Assembly: GCF_032854445.1 (NCBI RefSeq)
Contig: NC_088296.1
Coordinates: forward strand, 11,942,706-12,006,705
Reading direction: 5' to 3'
Origin: Liolophura sinensis
Lineage: Eukaryota; Mollusca; Polyplacophora; Chitonida; Chitonidae
DNA: 64,000 nucleotides
The notes beneath the pieces were generated by a model, which saw only the letters and a program-made list of their open reading frames with translations, was not told the origin of the DNA and searched no databases. Positions 11,718 through 23,479 of this stretch are shown piece after piece (positions within the stretch are counted from its first letter, which is position 1; each line of letters opens with the position of its first letter). The position numbers were made by a program, and so were the translations under genes.

Positions 11718-12249
11718 TACGTGGCGATGGTGCAGCTGGTGTCGGACTCTACATGTAATTCTTCTGTTGACCTGTTTATTTTCTCACAATCGAAAGGAGC
11801 GGCGTTGATTTCCTTTCGTGAATGTAGATGTGTTTCATATTTTTTGGCTTTGTTGTGTTTTGTTGGCCGTTGCCTGCCGCCTGGCTGGGTTCCTTTGGGG
11901 CTGTTGTTTCGTGTATAATAATATGTATTGTAATGATAGGGTTAATGTAGAATATCATCTTGCCTTTGTGCCAATGTAAGGGCATGTATGTGTACTTGAT
12001 AGGTATCGCAATGGGCTATCGCTGTCTACATTTAAAGCTGTTTTCATTCCCCGATTTGTAGTCCATGTATATATGCATGCATCAAGTTAATTGTAGAGTT
12101 TCTATGTGTATTGACGTTCAAAAAGCCTTATATTCAACCTGGTGTTGGAGTCAATTTCAAGAAATACACCGTGTCATTACACCGAACCCAGTTAAGACCT
12201 TACCAAAAATCAACATAAAGTTAGTAAAACAGATCGTCTCCCTTAATAT
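11718..12249. other. Non-coding stretch after the recombinase relic
   Basis: Conserved with 45069-45620 in unit 2. It is T-rich, probably partly the remaining 3' region of the recombinase element. No termini of the element were identified. Confidence 0.4.
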
Positions 12250-12263
12250 CGAAAGCCTTTAAT

Positions 12264-12534
12264 ATTTATTTTATTGATTTATTTGATTGGTGTTTTACGC
12301 CGTACTCAAGAATATTTCACTTATACGACGGCGGCCAGCATTATGGTGGGTGGAAACCGAGCAGAGCCCAGGGGAAACCCACGACCATCCGCAGGTTGCT
12401 GGCAGAGCTTCCCACGTACGACCGGAGAGGAAGCCAGCATGAGCTGGACTTGAACTCACAGCGACCGCATTGGTGAGGGACTCCTGGGTCATTACGCTGC
12501 GCTAGCGCGCTAACCAGCTGAGCCACAAAGTCCC
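12264..12534 (-). mobile_element. tRNA-derived SINE, full length, unit 1
   Basis: On the minus strand it starts at 12534 with a tRNA-like head: an A-box-like gtggctcagctgg, and a B-box-like gtgagttcaagtcc after accaatgcggtcgc. A conserved centre follows (tccagctcatgctggcttcc), then a tail ending gagtacggcgtaaaacacc and an A/T-rich end. It is flanked by a 14-bp direct repeat CGAAAGCCTTTAAT at 12250-12263 and 12535-12548, the mark of L1-type target-primed insertion. It resembles the Meta-SINE type known from molluscs and relatives. The same insertion, with the same flanking repeat, occurs at 45635-45905. Confidence 0.85.
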
Positions 12535-12789
12535 CGAAAGCCTTTAATAATGTTATCGTTTGTTCAATGTGTTGACCATGTTCCAGATATTTTTACGTCA
12601 TAAAACTTCTGTTAAGAAGGGTGATTTTTGGATTGAAGAAATCGGCGATTTAGGACAATGGTTTATACTGGCTTTAAGCATTTTACGGTCCTTGATGACT
12701 TCACCTCGGTCATTGGCGTACCAGGGTATAACATTGGATTTTTGGGTTTGTCGACGTCTTATGAATAGTTCTTTTTGCAGTTGTTAAAG

Positions 12790-13015
12790 TAACTTTGCTT
12801 GATCTGGGGAGAGCATTGGATGGTGCGGATGTCACATTGTCTGACGTGGAAAGAGCATCGCGTTTGGAAGAGAAGGTGCAAGTCACTTTATCTGTCCCGG
12901 AATGAGCATTAGAGGGGATGGAAGCCACTTTGTTTGATCTGAAAAGAGCATTGATTGGTATGGAAGCCATTTTGTCTGTCCTGGAGAGATGATTGGGGGG
13001 ATGGAAGCACCTTTG
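12790..13015. repeat. Short minisatellite (gatggaagccactttgtctg type), unit 1
   Basis: About four to five degenerate units of 45-55 bp have the pattern 'ggaagccactttgtctgt, cctggaaagagcatt'. The counterpart at 46160-46525 has more units. Confidence 0.65.
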
Positions 13016-14220
13016 GTACGCGTATTTGTATCTTACTGGCTTCTCTATCGTTTCGTTTCCAGTGCGAACTTTTAGAGATAGAAGTTTATATGTGTGAAGA
13101 GATATCCGAGCCGTACCTTATATAACATTCAATTGGCTTGGGCGGGTCCATTCTAAAGATCCAGAAATAAAATACAGTTGCTCGTTTTATGTTTGAGACG
13201 TCAACCATGTGAGACATGTATATTGACTTTAATAAATACATGTACTTCCTTTAAGTCCACCTAAAAGATATTTACATTATGAGGTTTATTTTCGCGATAT
13301 GGTGAGTTCCAACGGATGCCAACTAAACAAGACAAGATCTCCCAACCTGTGTGCCCAATACCAATTTATGTAACGAATAATGTTATTAGGTTTAGAAGAA
13401 GTCTTCCGGTGTAATACGCCTGTTTGTACATGTATATAATTGCAGTTTATTTGGAGAATCTTCTCGGATGTCATGGCCTATACACTTTGTCAAGTTTGAC
13501 GGCTTATTATAAAGCGGGGAGGGTAAGCAAAGCAACAGACTGCAAGAATTATTTCCTCTCTGGTTTGCTTTTTGTCTCAAGGATAGACCAATTTCCAACG
13601 GCTTTTCTCTAAGACTTGGTACATTCGTTCATATGTATGATGCTTCCATGGTAGTAACAATCAACATGGCCGACATGTAGGCACCTTTGCAATATTACCT
13701 TGGACTGTTGTTTTGTAACGATGGTGATTGTGTCTCTGGATAACTATTTATCCGGGTGAGTACCGCAAACTTCAGCATTTTGTGTGATGACCATGGAGGA
13801 TTCCATTATTCCAGCTTCCTCGCTGGCTGATTTCTTCAATTCATTTCATTTTTTTCATCCATTTTGTTAGCTTACAAGGAATAAAATAGAAGAAGAAAGA
13901 AAAACGATGATACATCAGGATAATCAACAAGAAAAGGGACATTCCATCTACCATAAAGTTTCCTAAATTGATTAGTTCTCCCTTAACGGTGTGTTGGAGA
14001 CGGTATATTACTTTATATGCACTTGGTTTTGGCCAAATATGTTTCATAACCTTAATTGTTTTAAATTTGGGCATTCCATTAAGAAATGATACTAATTGCC
14101 AACACAGCCACAATCCCACATTGTATATAAGCGATCATTTGTGTTTTCATGGTAACAAAGACCTGTCTGTGGGGAGTCTATGGTTACTTGTCGTAAATGT
14201 GGCAAGACCTTCGTAGGTCT
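13016..14220. other. Intergenic DNA, no gene recognised
   Basis: It is conserved with 46526-47460 up to about 13920. From there to the BEL element (14226) the sequence has no counterpart in unit 2. Short frames carry no recognisable domain. Confidence 0.45.
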
Positions 14221-14225
14221 TTGGA

Positions 14226-14577
14226 TATGACAGCAGCTACCGCATCGGTGTGCGACGAATGCTGCTGTGAGTTCGCAATGAGGAAATGACAAAGTCAATC
14301 CATGGGTTGATTACTGCTGCTTTATTAGAACTGTTACTCGTTGTGTAGGTACACCGTTTGAGCAAATTCGCACGCTCGGCAAAACCATACATCAATCCAG
14401 TTCAAAAAGTTCCTTACACGTGAAACACCATGGATCCTCAAAACCTCGCAACAACGCAAGTTCTGAGATGCCGAGACAACCGAAAGACACTCGATGTTGT
14501 TTTCATGGCACCTACGTCACAGGACGAGGAAGTCGCAAAGGGGCGACAACTCCCTACCTGTATCGACTACAGTAACA
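14226..14577 (-). repeat. BEL/Pao 3' LTR
   Basis: Plus-strand sequence runs from tatgacagcagctaccgc to ctacagtaaca. On the minus strand the LTR begins TGTTACTGTAG. It pairs with 21238-21590. Confidence 0.9.
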
Positions 14578-14630
14578 TACCGTCCTAAATAAGACTGTTC
14601 TTATTTCCAAAACAAAATACAGAAATATAT

Positions 14631-15827
14631 TCAGTCATTTGGGTTCTCAACCAACACAACTAATTTCAGGACTGGATGTTCCAGAATGGTTACAGATTGA
14701 ACTCGTTTTCCCTTCTTATCTAGATTCTGAATACCAACTGCAAGGGTAACATTGTGTACATAATTGTCTTTATCAACAATGGTTTCCTTAACTCGCGCCC
14801 ACCTCCACTGGTTGCGCGGCAGATCCTCTTTCAATAAGACTACATCTCCTACTTGGACATTCCGCCGTGGACGATTCCACTTGGAGCGAGTCTGTAAGGC
14901 CTGCAAATACTCGTGTTTCCAACGGCGCCAAAACTCGTTACTCAGATGCTGTACTCTACGCCAGTGCTTTCGAGAGTACAGATCTGCATGCTGGAAAGCG
15001 CCTGGCGGTGGGAGAATAACACTAGACTTCATGGTCAACAAATGATTTGGGGTTAAAGGCTCCAAAGACATAGGATCATTCAAGTTGTTGGTCGTAAGCG
15101 GTCTGCTGTTAACAATAGCAGTGACTTCGTACAGCAGAGTACTTAAGGGGTCGTAATCAAGTTGCGAGCCTCCTTTTCTGAGGAGACCAGAAAGTACACT
15201 TCGCACGGTCCTTATCTGTCGCTCCCACACTCCGCCTGCGTGACTAACGCTGGGAACATTCATTTTGAACTCAAAGAAATCGTAGCCTTTCTCCGATAGA
15301 AACGTATGGACTCGAGCCTGATCCATTTCTGCAACAGCTTTCCGTAGTTCTCGTTCTGCACCCACAAAATTCGTTCCCCGATCCGTTCTCAACTGCCGAA
15401 CAGGACCACGAATACTCAAGAAACGACGAAGCGAGTTAATGAACGAATCTGTGTCGAGAGAATCGGCTGTTTCGATATGGATCGCTCGACAAGCCATGCA
15501 GGTAAATAAGACTCCATACCGTTTGACGCGCTTCCGTCCATTTTTCACAACCCAGTGTTTAAATAGGTCCACTCCGCAGTAAGTGAAAGGAGGAGCTTCT
15601 GTAATTCTATCTTCTGGCAAATCTGCCATCTTCTGCTCTTGAACGTCATGACGTAGCCTTCGGCATTCCACACACTTACTGATGTATTGCGAAACGGCTG
15701 AACTGCAACCAATGACCCAAAAACCGTTCGCCCTCAACTGGTTAGTCGTCATTCCACGGCCTTGACGTCCTGTCTTCTCATGAAAGTGTCGAATCACTAA
15801 TGTGGTGATATGGTGATTCCGCGGCAA
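14631..15827 (-). pseudogene. BEL/Pao integrase region (398 codons open)
   Basis: This encodes the element's integrase, which would insert the cDNA into the host genome. The N-terminal zinc-binding motif shows H and H (IRHFHEKTG) and C-x2-C (KCVEC). The rve core shows the catalytic D (YCGVDLF), D (RTDRGTNF) and E (GGVWERQIR). The C-terminus (WRRWKHEYL, GDVVLL, RWARV) is the DUF5641 type found in BEL/Pao. This segment is open, but it is cut off from the upstream frame at about 15830-15950, so it survives as part of a broken polyprotein. Confidence 0.9.
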
Positions 15828-15943
15828 AACAGCAGGGTGTCTTACATTCTAAGTGAATTGTGCCCGTCGTAATCGGCCACCAACTCGTAGGATGCCGTTA
15901 TCATCGAGGAAGGGATCCTATCGATGAATCGAACTTGTGCCTT

Positions 15944-17162
15944 CTAAAACTCTCTTGAGATCTTTCTCCGTTTGCCTCGTCGACTTCTCGCTCTTATGTA
16001 CCGATTCAAGGACTTTGATATCCGACGAAAACGATTCTCTTTCAGAACGACCAACTTCAGAATAACATTTTCTGCCTTGTCGAGATCCTCGCTCTTCACT
16101 GGCTCATACTCATCAATGAACTTCGCCGGGTATTGGCATCGGGTAATCTTCACCTTGCGATCTTGTAGACGAGATTTGAGTCTAAGACAAACAGCCACCG
16201 CTCTCTTCAGACGATACCAATTGGATAAATATTGGAACCGTTCAAGAGAAAAATCATCAGACGTGCTAGCCCGAATGGCCCCCGTCGTGGCTCTCTTAAC
16301 TTCTGGGTCGTTCTCGTCACATAAGATCTCCTGAGTCTCAATATCCAAGTCTGGAATCCTCATCTCCCCGAGAAAGGGCTGGGCCACATATCCACCTAGA
16401 TGACTCTACGAACTGTTTAGCACTCAACCCTCGCGATGCTTCGTCAGCTGGATTCTTGTAGGTAGGTATGTGCCGCCATTATGCTCCTTCGCTTAATTCC
16501 CTTATCTGTTGCACACTATTCGCGACGAACACATGGAATCTGCGAGCATCGTTCGTAACATACCCCAGTACTACTTTGCTGTCAGTCCAGAAGTATTCCT
16601 GGATATCCTCAAGCTCCAGCTCCCGCTTCAAGAAGGCACTAATCTCGGCTGACACGAGAGCAGCAGTCAACTCGAGTCTGGGGATGGTAACGTGCTTCAC
16701 AGGGGTAACCCTGGCTTTACCTATCATAAACGAGCAATGCACTTGTTGTCTATCATCCGTGAGCGGCAAGTAGGTACACTGGCCGTAACCACTATTACTG
16801 GCATCTGAAAAACTGTGGAGCTGTGCCGAACGAACTTGACCAAAGTTAGCTGGTTTCACACAGCGCTGCACGCAAACTTTCTCTAGAAGAAACAAATCAT
16901 TTCTCCAGCTCTCCCATTTTGGACGCACAGAATCTGGCAACGGACTGTCCCAATCTAAACCATCTCGACATAACTCTTGTAGTATCTGTTTCCCTAATAG
17001 AACAACTGCGGCGGCAAATCCCAGGGGGTCGTAGATGGAAGATACAGTAGATAAGATACCACGTCTTGTAAGGGGCTTATCCTGCAAGGTAATCCAGAAC
17101 CGGAATGCATCCGATTCGATACACCACTGTACCCCAACCTGTTTCAACCGGTAGAGGCTCAA
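15944..17162 (-). pseudogene. BEL/Pao RNase H and RNase H-integrase linker
   Basis: Two open pieces in different frames (16479-17162 and 15944-16387). The first has the RT thumb/connection (SSIYDPLGFAAAVV) followed by RNase H motifs SFSDASNSGYG, IPRLELTAAL and FWTDSKVVLGY. The second is the charged linker leading to the integrase. A frameshift lies around 16390-16480. Confidence 0.85.
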
Positions 17163-17884
17163 ACATAAGATCCAGGCTCTGTATGCCCTTTGCCTGATTT
17201 TCTGAAGGGACTGCAGCTAAGACTTCTCTTGAATTGGAGACAAACTTGTGGAGACGCATACCTCCTTCAGTACACATGGCCATGCTTCTGTCAATCAGGT
17301 CGATGGCTTTCTCGGCGGAAGCTATCGATTTCAGCCCATCGTCGACATAGAAGTCATGCCTGATAAAATCTGCGGCGTCCTTTCCATACTTCTCTTCGTT
17401 CCTATTGGCCGTTTCCTTCAGACCAAAGCTCGCACAGGAGGGAGAAGAGACAGCTCCAAAAAGGTGCACCGTCATCCGCATCACGATGGGATCACCGCTG
17501 AGGTTATCGTCACTCCATCAAAGAAATCACAAGATGTTCTGACTTGACCCTGAACTGAAAGAACATTTGTTCAATATCGCAGATAAATGCGACTGAATCT
17601 TGTCTGAATCTGCACAGAACGCCTGTCAGTGAATTTGTAAGATTTGGACCTTGCAATAGACGATCATTCAATGATTGGCCTTTGTAGTTCGCGCTGCTGT
17701 CAAAAACTACGCGAATTTTGTTCGGCCTTTTCCAGTGGTATACTCCATGGTGTGAGATATACCACACTGTGCTATTGTTAAGTTCCAACTCGCTCTCTAG
17801 AGCTGACTCAGCAAACCCCTTGTGAATGATATTACGCATGAACTTGATGTAGTCATCTCGATATTTCTTGTCACGCCTAAAACG
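17077..17884 (-). pseudogene. BEL/Pao reverse transcriptase
   Basis: The N-terminal RT part is at 17510-17884 (IRVVFDSSANYKGQSLND, LLQGPNL, FICDIEQMFFQ, with the first catalytic Asp). The C-terminal part is at 17077-17484 with the catalytic FYVDDGL. The halves are in different frames, with the shift near 17485-17530. A second frame change to the RNase H piece lies near 17090-17160. The RT is inactive as read. Confidence 0.88.
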
Positions 17885-18412
17885 CTACTTCAGCCGATAC
17901 AGACGATGTAGCGCCTGGTTCCGGTTGTTCGGTAGCTTGGGATCTAATTGCTTGAAAGACAGGGGTATTTCATAATGCTTATCATCACAAAGTGTAATGC
18001 CGCTCTGTATCTTCTTCAGGAACAAACGATCGTCAGAAGAGTACCCTTCGGCTTCCTTATGTTCGCTAAAATCTAGCTTCATCATTCTAGCGACTGTATT
18101 GGGATTAATTGTCTCCTTAACCGCTGACCGTACGGAATGGATCACAACAGACGGACACCCTTTTCTTTCACTGTCGTCCACAGACAAATCTGCCGGAACT
18201 TCGTATGTCAGAATCCTGTGGCTAAGACCGATGAGATCAGCTCCAGATTCACTGAAACTTGAGTCAACTATGCCGACAATACCCCATCGTAAGTCGGTCT
18301 TCTGCCCATAAGGTTCATGATGCTCATTTGGCGGAATTACATCTCGCGGTACCAGTGCGCGAGGGCAACTGTATCCAATGAGGAGACCCACCTCCACGTC
18401 ACTAAGCGGCAA
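17885..18412 (-). pseudogene. BEL/Pao protease-RT linker
   Basis: This segment contains IGYSCPRALVPRDVI, typical of the BEL/Pao region between the A17 protease and RT. It ends in a single in-frame TAG (17885-17887), after which the same frame goes on into RT. It overlaps the protease piece in another frame at 18402-18412. Confidence 0.8.
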
Positions 18413-19493
18413 AATCTTGTGAAGATAAGGCTATCTCAACGCAACTTCTGGTGTCGGTATGTGTGATCCGTTTGCCGGCATAATCTCTAGAATATACTGA
18501 GGGAAGCTGAATCTTCTGTGAACTATCCAATCCTCGGACGCTTAATCCATCTATTCTACTGCTTTCCACCAACTGCTTATCTGTAGACATAGTCGACAAC
18601 AGTAACTTCACATCTACTCCCAGTAGTCCAAGTCCTTCCCTGGTTTTATCCAAAATAAAGGTGGTGTCCGATTGCGTGTCCAGTAACGCGTATACCATTC
18701 GCTCTTTATCTGGATTATCAAGATGGGAAAGCCAAACTGGAGCTATCATCGCACATTTACTTGCGCTACCACTGTGATTCATATAGGTTAATGTTGTGTT
18801 AGAAGATGTGGAACAAACTGGTTTTCTCACAATGGACTCATCCGTATTAGCTTGGTTATTGCTTCTATTGTAATCTCCATGCAGCGAACTAGGATGTCGC
18901 TTACCACACGCCTTGCATGTAATCGTTTGTTTACAAAACTTAGCTCTGAGATCGGATCCAAGACAGCCAAAACAAAGCCCATTGTCCTTAGCAAACTCCT
19001 TCCAGTCAGTCAAAGATCGTTGTAAAGGGGCTCTACAATCGTCCAGATGATGCCGTTTTTCGCAGTAGAGACAAATCATCGCCCCTTTGTCCACCTTCAC
19101 ATTGTCACGGCATTCATTCGCACCAGTAGAAAGAGCACGAGCGCAAGGTGGTTTATTCTTACTGTAATTACCCTGAGACTTCCCAGCTGCACCTTCCGTA
19201 GTTCCTTTGTGCAGTTGCAATACCGGATCACAAGCGATTTCCGCTTCTTTGGCTACAAACGCAACAAACTCGCCGAATGGGGGAAACGATTTAAACCTGT
19301 CCCTGTACTCAGCGACGACTCTAATCCAGCGCAGTATTAACCACTCTGGAAGTTTTGACAGCAATTTCTGATTCTCCCGGTCGTCATTCAGGACATTAAA
19401 AGTCGGAACTGTCCAATAGCTGACTGGCACTGTCGCAAGAAATCTGCGTATTGGCGTAAAGCGGTACCATCTCTGGATGCTATCTTGGCCCAA
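18402..19493 (-). pseudogene. BEL/Pao Gag C-terminus, zinc knuckles and aspartic protease
   Basis: In order: a helical Gag part (LSKLPEWLILRWIR), CCHC-like knuckles (CLYCEKRHHLDDC; CFGCLGSDLRAKFC; CKACGKRHPSSLH), and the retropepsin active-site region YALLDTQSDTTFI. The Gln in DTQS in place of Gly is usual for BEL-type proteases. Confidence 0.88.
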
Positions 19494-19515
19494 TCCCGTA
19501 GTTTTTCTCTGAAGG

Positions 19516-20721
19516 CTACTGTAAAGGAATTATCATACCTTTCTTCCAAAGATGTTTGGCTTCTTCATAAGCAGTGTCGCTTGTCAGAAAGAAAAATCCT
19601 TCCACCGCTTCTTTCGCTTGGCCTCCTAAGAACTTTTGCAAGTAATATATTCTTTCAGCAGGCGCAATGCCTTTATGCTCAATCAGAATACTAAATGCAC
19701 TTTTCCAAGCCGGAAATTTCAAAGGATCTCCAGTAAACACACCTGGCTCTGGAGGTGGTAAAAACTCACTTGTTGTGCAAATGATTCGGCAAGATTTCCA
19801 AGCTCAGATTGTCTCCCATATAATGCGGAGTCCAACTGAGTGACAAGTGGTGTGGAAAACTGAGTGTCCTGGCGATTAAAAATAGAATCATACATAACCG
19901 CATGCGGGGTATTCTGAGTCTGCTGGTAAACCCATGTCGGTTGAGTGAAGCGTGCGGCGTAAATGACGGTGCATGTGTGTTCAAACCAGACCTTGGCGCT
20001 CTAAACCACCCCAGTAAGGGCACCCTGCAGTGGTGGCGAACTGGTAACTGCAGGTGAATCTACACTGTACGCATACCAGTCGGACTGCTTTACATTTTCA
20101 GATGTAACCTGTTGAGAACTTAAGCACTCTTGCACTAAGTCAAACTTTGGTACACATGATACATCAATATCTCCACGAGATTCAAAATCACAAACACCTG
20201 CTTCTGCTTCAGCAATAACTTCAAGTTTGGCTTGAGCCATACCTAACTCCTTATTGGTTTGATTCTGTCTAGCTCTAGCCGTTTTTGAGCTTCTGAATCA
20301 ATAAACTTAAGTTCTGATTTCAACATGGCTGCCTGGGTTGCTGTTTCAACCCGCTTTGAGGCACTGGATCCTTTAGACAAACTCTTAGTTAATACAGATC
20401 CTTTTCTGATTTCTTATCTGATTCAAGGTTACGAATACATTCAGTAATCTCTTTAACAAGTTGCAAGTTGTTTTGTTCAATCTTATCAAACTTTGCATAG
20501 CCTTCATTACAAATGTCAAAAGGACCAAGAGATAACTTAAGCTGATCATAATCTTTAGTCTCGCGCTCCATAACATTATTCAGAGAGCCACGTTCTTTTC
20601 TTAATACTGACACATCCTTTGTATCACACATACAAATTTGCACCGTATTGGCACATTTTCTCCAAGCTGATACTGATGTCTTAAAATTGTGTTCAGGGTT
20701 GGCTCGTCTGCCAACTACCAA
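19516..20721 (-). pseudogene. BEL/Pao Gag N-terminal region with DUF1759
   Basis: The piece at 19516-19740 matches the DUF1759 Gag signature (MFTGDPLKFPAWKSAF, LQKFLGGQAKEAVEG). Further upstream, pieces at 20001-20240 and 20389-20721 are charged and possibly coiled coil, as in the start of BEL Gag, but the frames do not join. The Gag start codon is not certain. Confidence 0.7.
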
Positions 20722-21237
20722 ATATCTCGGTAGGATTGGCCTGACGCCAGTCGTCAGGCTCTACCTCCCCATGAGCCTGATTACTCTGCACCCCATCAGT
20801 AACACTATCCATGTTTACAACTTCGTGAAATGCATCAAATTCACTCTTACTGATACAGAATACATCACACATATAACACAAACAAATATGTATACAAAGT
20901 ACCTGACAATGCAACTAATTACGAATTACAAATCTTCAGCAAATGCTGCTGAAATGTGCAAACAATGAAACACAATCCGTTATCAATAACACCGTAATTA
21001 ACGGACCTCTCACATGGCTGTCACTTGAGAACTGTTCACGCAATCGGCTATAATGCAGTCCTGTGCTGTCTGTAAAGCTGATAAAGTCTACACCTTAATT
21101 TATTCACACGGTGTCCAGGTCAGTGGAAAGTCTGGTTTCTCTCACGAATGTCTCCAAGATCCCTCGAAACGTCGTCCTCAGTAGCCTGGTGGTTACACTC
21201 TGGTAGTTACACTCTGGTGAGGAGTACGGTGTTTCAC

Positions 21238-21590
21238 TATGACAGCAGCTACCGCATCGGTTGCGCGACGAATGCTGCTGTGAGTTCACAATGAGGAAAT
21301 GACAAAGTCAATCCATGGGTTGATTACTGCTGCTTTATTAGAACTGTTACTCGTTGTGTAGGTACACCGTTTGAGCAAATTCGCACGCTCCGCAAAACCA
21401 TACATCAATCCAGTTCAAAGAGTTCCTTACACGTGAAACACCATGGATCCTCAAAACCTCGCAACAACGCAAGTTCTGAGCTGCCGTGACAACCAAAAGA
21501 CACTCGCTGTCGTTCTCATGGCACCTACGTCACAGAACGAGGAAGTCGCAAAGGGGCGACAACTCCCTATTTGTATCGACTACAGTAACA
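21238..21590 (-). repeat. BEL/Pao 5' LTR
   Basis: Upstream LTR in the element's own orientation. It has the same ends as the other LTR and is followed on the plus side by the target duplicate TTGGA. The bases just inside it (rc: gtgaaacaccgtactcc) would be the primer-binding site, but no tRNA match was recognised. Confidence 0.88.
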
Positions 21591-21595
21591 TTGGA

Positions 21596-22532
21596 TTTAA
21601 CACTGACATACCTAGTTCATATGTAATATTCAAATTTCTATTCCTATATGTAACCAAATCCAGATTCACACAAGACATTTTCAACCAATGATAACGATAT
21701 AAAATGAAACACATTGCGTAAGGAATAAATCAGTTGATAGTTAAAGGTGGAGAAAACATAAACATTACACAAAGTTCAGATGAAAGTGCGCCAAAAGTTA
21801 TCCGTAAACTCATCTATTGGCAACAAAATTTCTTCAGTAGTTCTAATGTACTGAGTTAATACAATGAAAAAATAATCTGTTACATTTAACAGGGAGCCTG
21901 TTGTGTGAGTGATGCTAGAATGCATTCTGTTATTATTATTATGTTATCTGTTATTATTATTATGTTATCTGTTATTATTATTATGTCATATTCAACATAA
22001 CATTCCGTTTGTCTAACAGAATCGTTATGGTGTATTAACGGACCATTTGTGTTATATTTAAAGGCAGAGAAAACAAAAACAGTTCAGATGAAAGCGTGCC
22101 AAAAGTTAGTCGTAAATGTGGTCTTCAATATTTTTTCCGATTTTTCTTTAAAGAGACACCTGAAAATGGTTCTTGTATGGTGAGTATTTGGGGCCACCTT
22201 TTCGCAAATACATGTATAGGATGTAACACACTAAACTTTGGTCTTTTCTGTTAACAAATATGTCCAACCTGGATTTTGATCATATTTACCTGTTTAATAT
22301 ACTCATAAATATTATTATAATTCAGATTTAAAGCCCGTGTTTGTCTATAAACAACAAATTTACATTGAAACAAATTTATTGGACATGCAACAGATTCTTA
22401 TTTAGAACATTATTATGCAAAAATGATCAATACCAAAATGTGATCCCAATAACCCACCATACAAAAATATTTTCATATACCCTTTTTCTCCTGAAAAAAA
22501 TAATATATATATCAATATACATATATATAAAA

Positions 22533-22586
<54 letters not shown>

Positions 22587-23479
22587 GACAATAGTGGCAA
22601 ATAAGTCGCTCTTTCATGTGAATAAGGAATCATTTTTATGTTTTCTTCTGATTTTCTTCACGAAAATGCCTCTAAAATCGAAGTAGGTATTACTTAATAA
22701 ACCACTTAAAACAGTGCATAAATATATTTTCATTTATTGTAAAGATTTAAAGGCGTTTAAACAGAACAGGGGTTCTTAGGGGAGCTTTATAGACCATACT
22801 ATTAGAGTTTAACAACTCTTACGTCACGGGAAGTTTTTTTCAACATTTCAAATCACAACACTTAACGTTAAAAAAAATAACTAAAATAATGTTGCCAAAA
22901 ATTCCTTTGTTCTGGTAAACATCAGGAAAAAAAAGTGATGTGACACGAGATTTCTTAGATATCGTCAGTAAAGCTCATAAAACCAAATATTTAAATACCT
23001 TTCAACACTCCTAAAAAAATCTGAAAGAATAAATAAAAGTTTTTTTCGCATAGTTTTTTAGTTGTCTGTGTGATGAACCTTACTTCATATTTTAGCTTTC
23101 TTTTACTTTAAGTATGATATCTTACTTTCTCGTCCTTCCGCAATTCGTAACTAAAAAGGCAGCATTGCGCTCGTAAACTGGGATATACAAAGGAAAGACA
23201 CCAAGTTCCCTTTAAATAGTATAGTCTGTCTATGAAGACTTTAAATTGATAATTTATTTGATCAAAATTTAAGAAAAAGCTTTCGATTAAGATTAAAGAT
23301 TCCGATCAACAAACTTTACAGCCATGAAAAGGATTGGTTGGATAGTCTTATTAATAAAAGGTAATTTGTAGATCAATAAGGATCGATAAAGAAGTTATTT
23401 TTTATGTAAGAGCACTTGACACCTGGATGATTAGCTGTTTCCTGGCATTAATGTATTATCCAGTAAAATTAAATACAAT
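21596..23479. other. AT-rich intergenic DNA with microsatellites
   Basis: From about 21826 on it is conserved with 47465-49060. It includes a three-fold ATT-rich 21-bp repeat at about 21924-21988 (two-fold in unit 2) and a (TA)n run at 22534-22582 that is almost absent in unit 2. No gene is seen. Confidence 0.55.
22534..22582. repeat. (TA)n microsatellite
   Basis: About 24 TA units. The unit 2 counterpart (near 48164-48178) keeps only a few, so the expansion is specific to unit 1. Confidence 0.9.

Larger units (their letters stand above)
14226..21590 (-). mobile_element. BEL/Pao LTR retrotransposon, degenerate
   Basis: A 7.4-kb element on the minus strand bounded by two similar LTRs (14226-14577 and 21238-21590) and a 5-bp target duplication TTGGA (14221-14225 and 21591-21595). 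The internal order on the minus strand is a Gag-like region with DUF1759, zinc knuckles, an aspartic protease (peptidase A17 type), reverse transcriptase with YVDD, RNase H, an H2C2 zinc-binding integrase and a C-terminal DUF5641-like part. This order is that of BEL/Pao. At least five frameshifts and one in-frame stop (TAG at 17885-17887) break the polyprotein, so it is not autonomous. By eye the LTRs differ at about 15 of 350 positions. It lies in unit 1 only. Confidence 0.92.

Noticed and set aside
12430-12534. A tRNA gene on the minus strand
   Set aside because: It has A- and B-box-like motifs but no complete cloverleaf, and it continues into a SINE body with target duplications.
14764-15045. 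Plus-strand frames across the BEL element (also 15972-16334, 17997-18311 and 19047-19340)
   Set aside because: Shadows of the minus-strand retrotransposon genes, which show clear family motifs.
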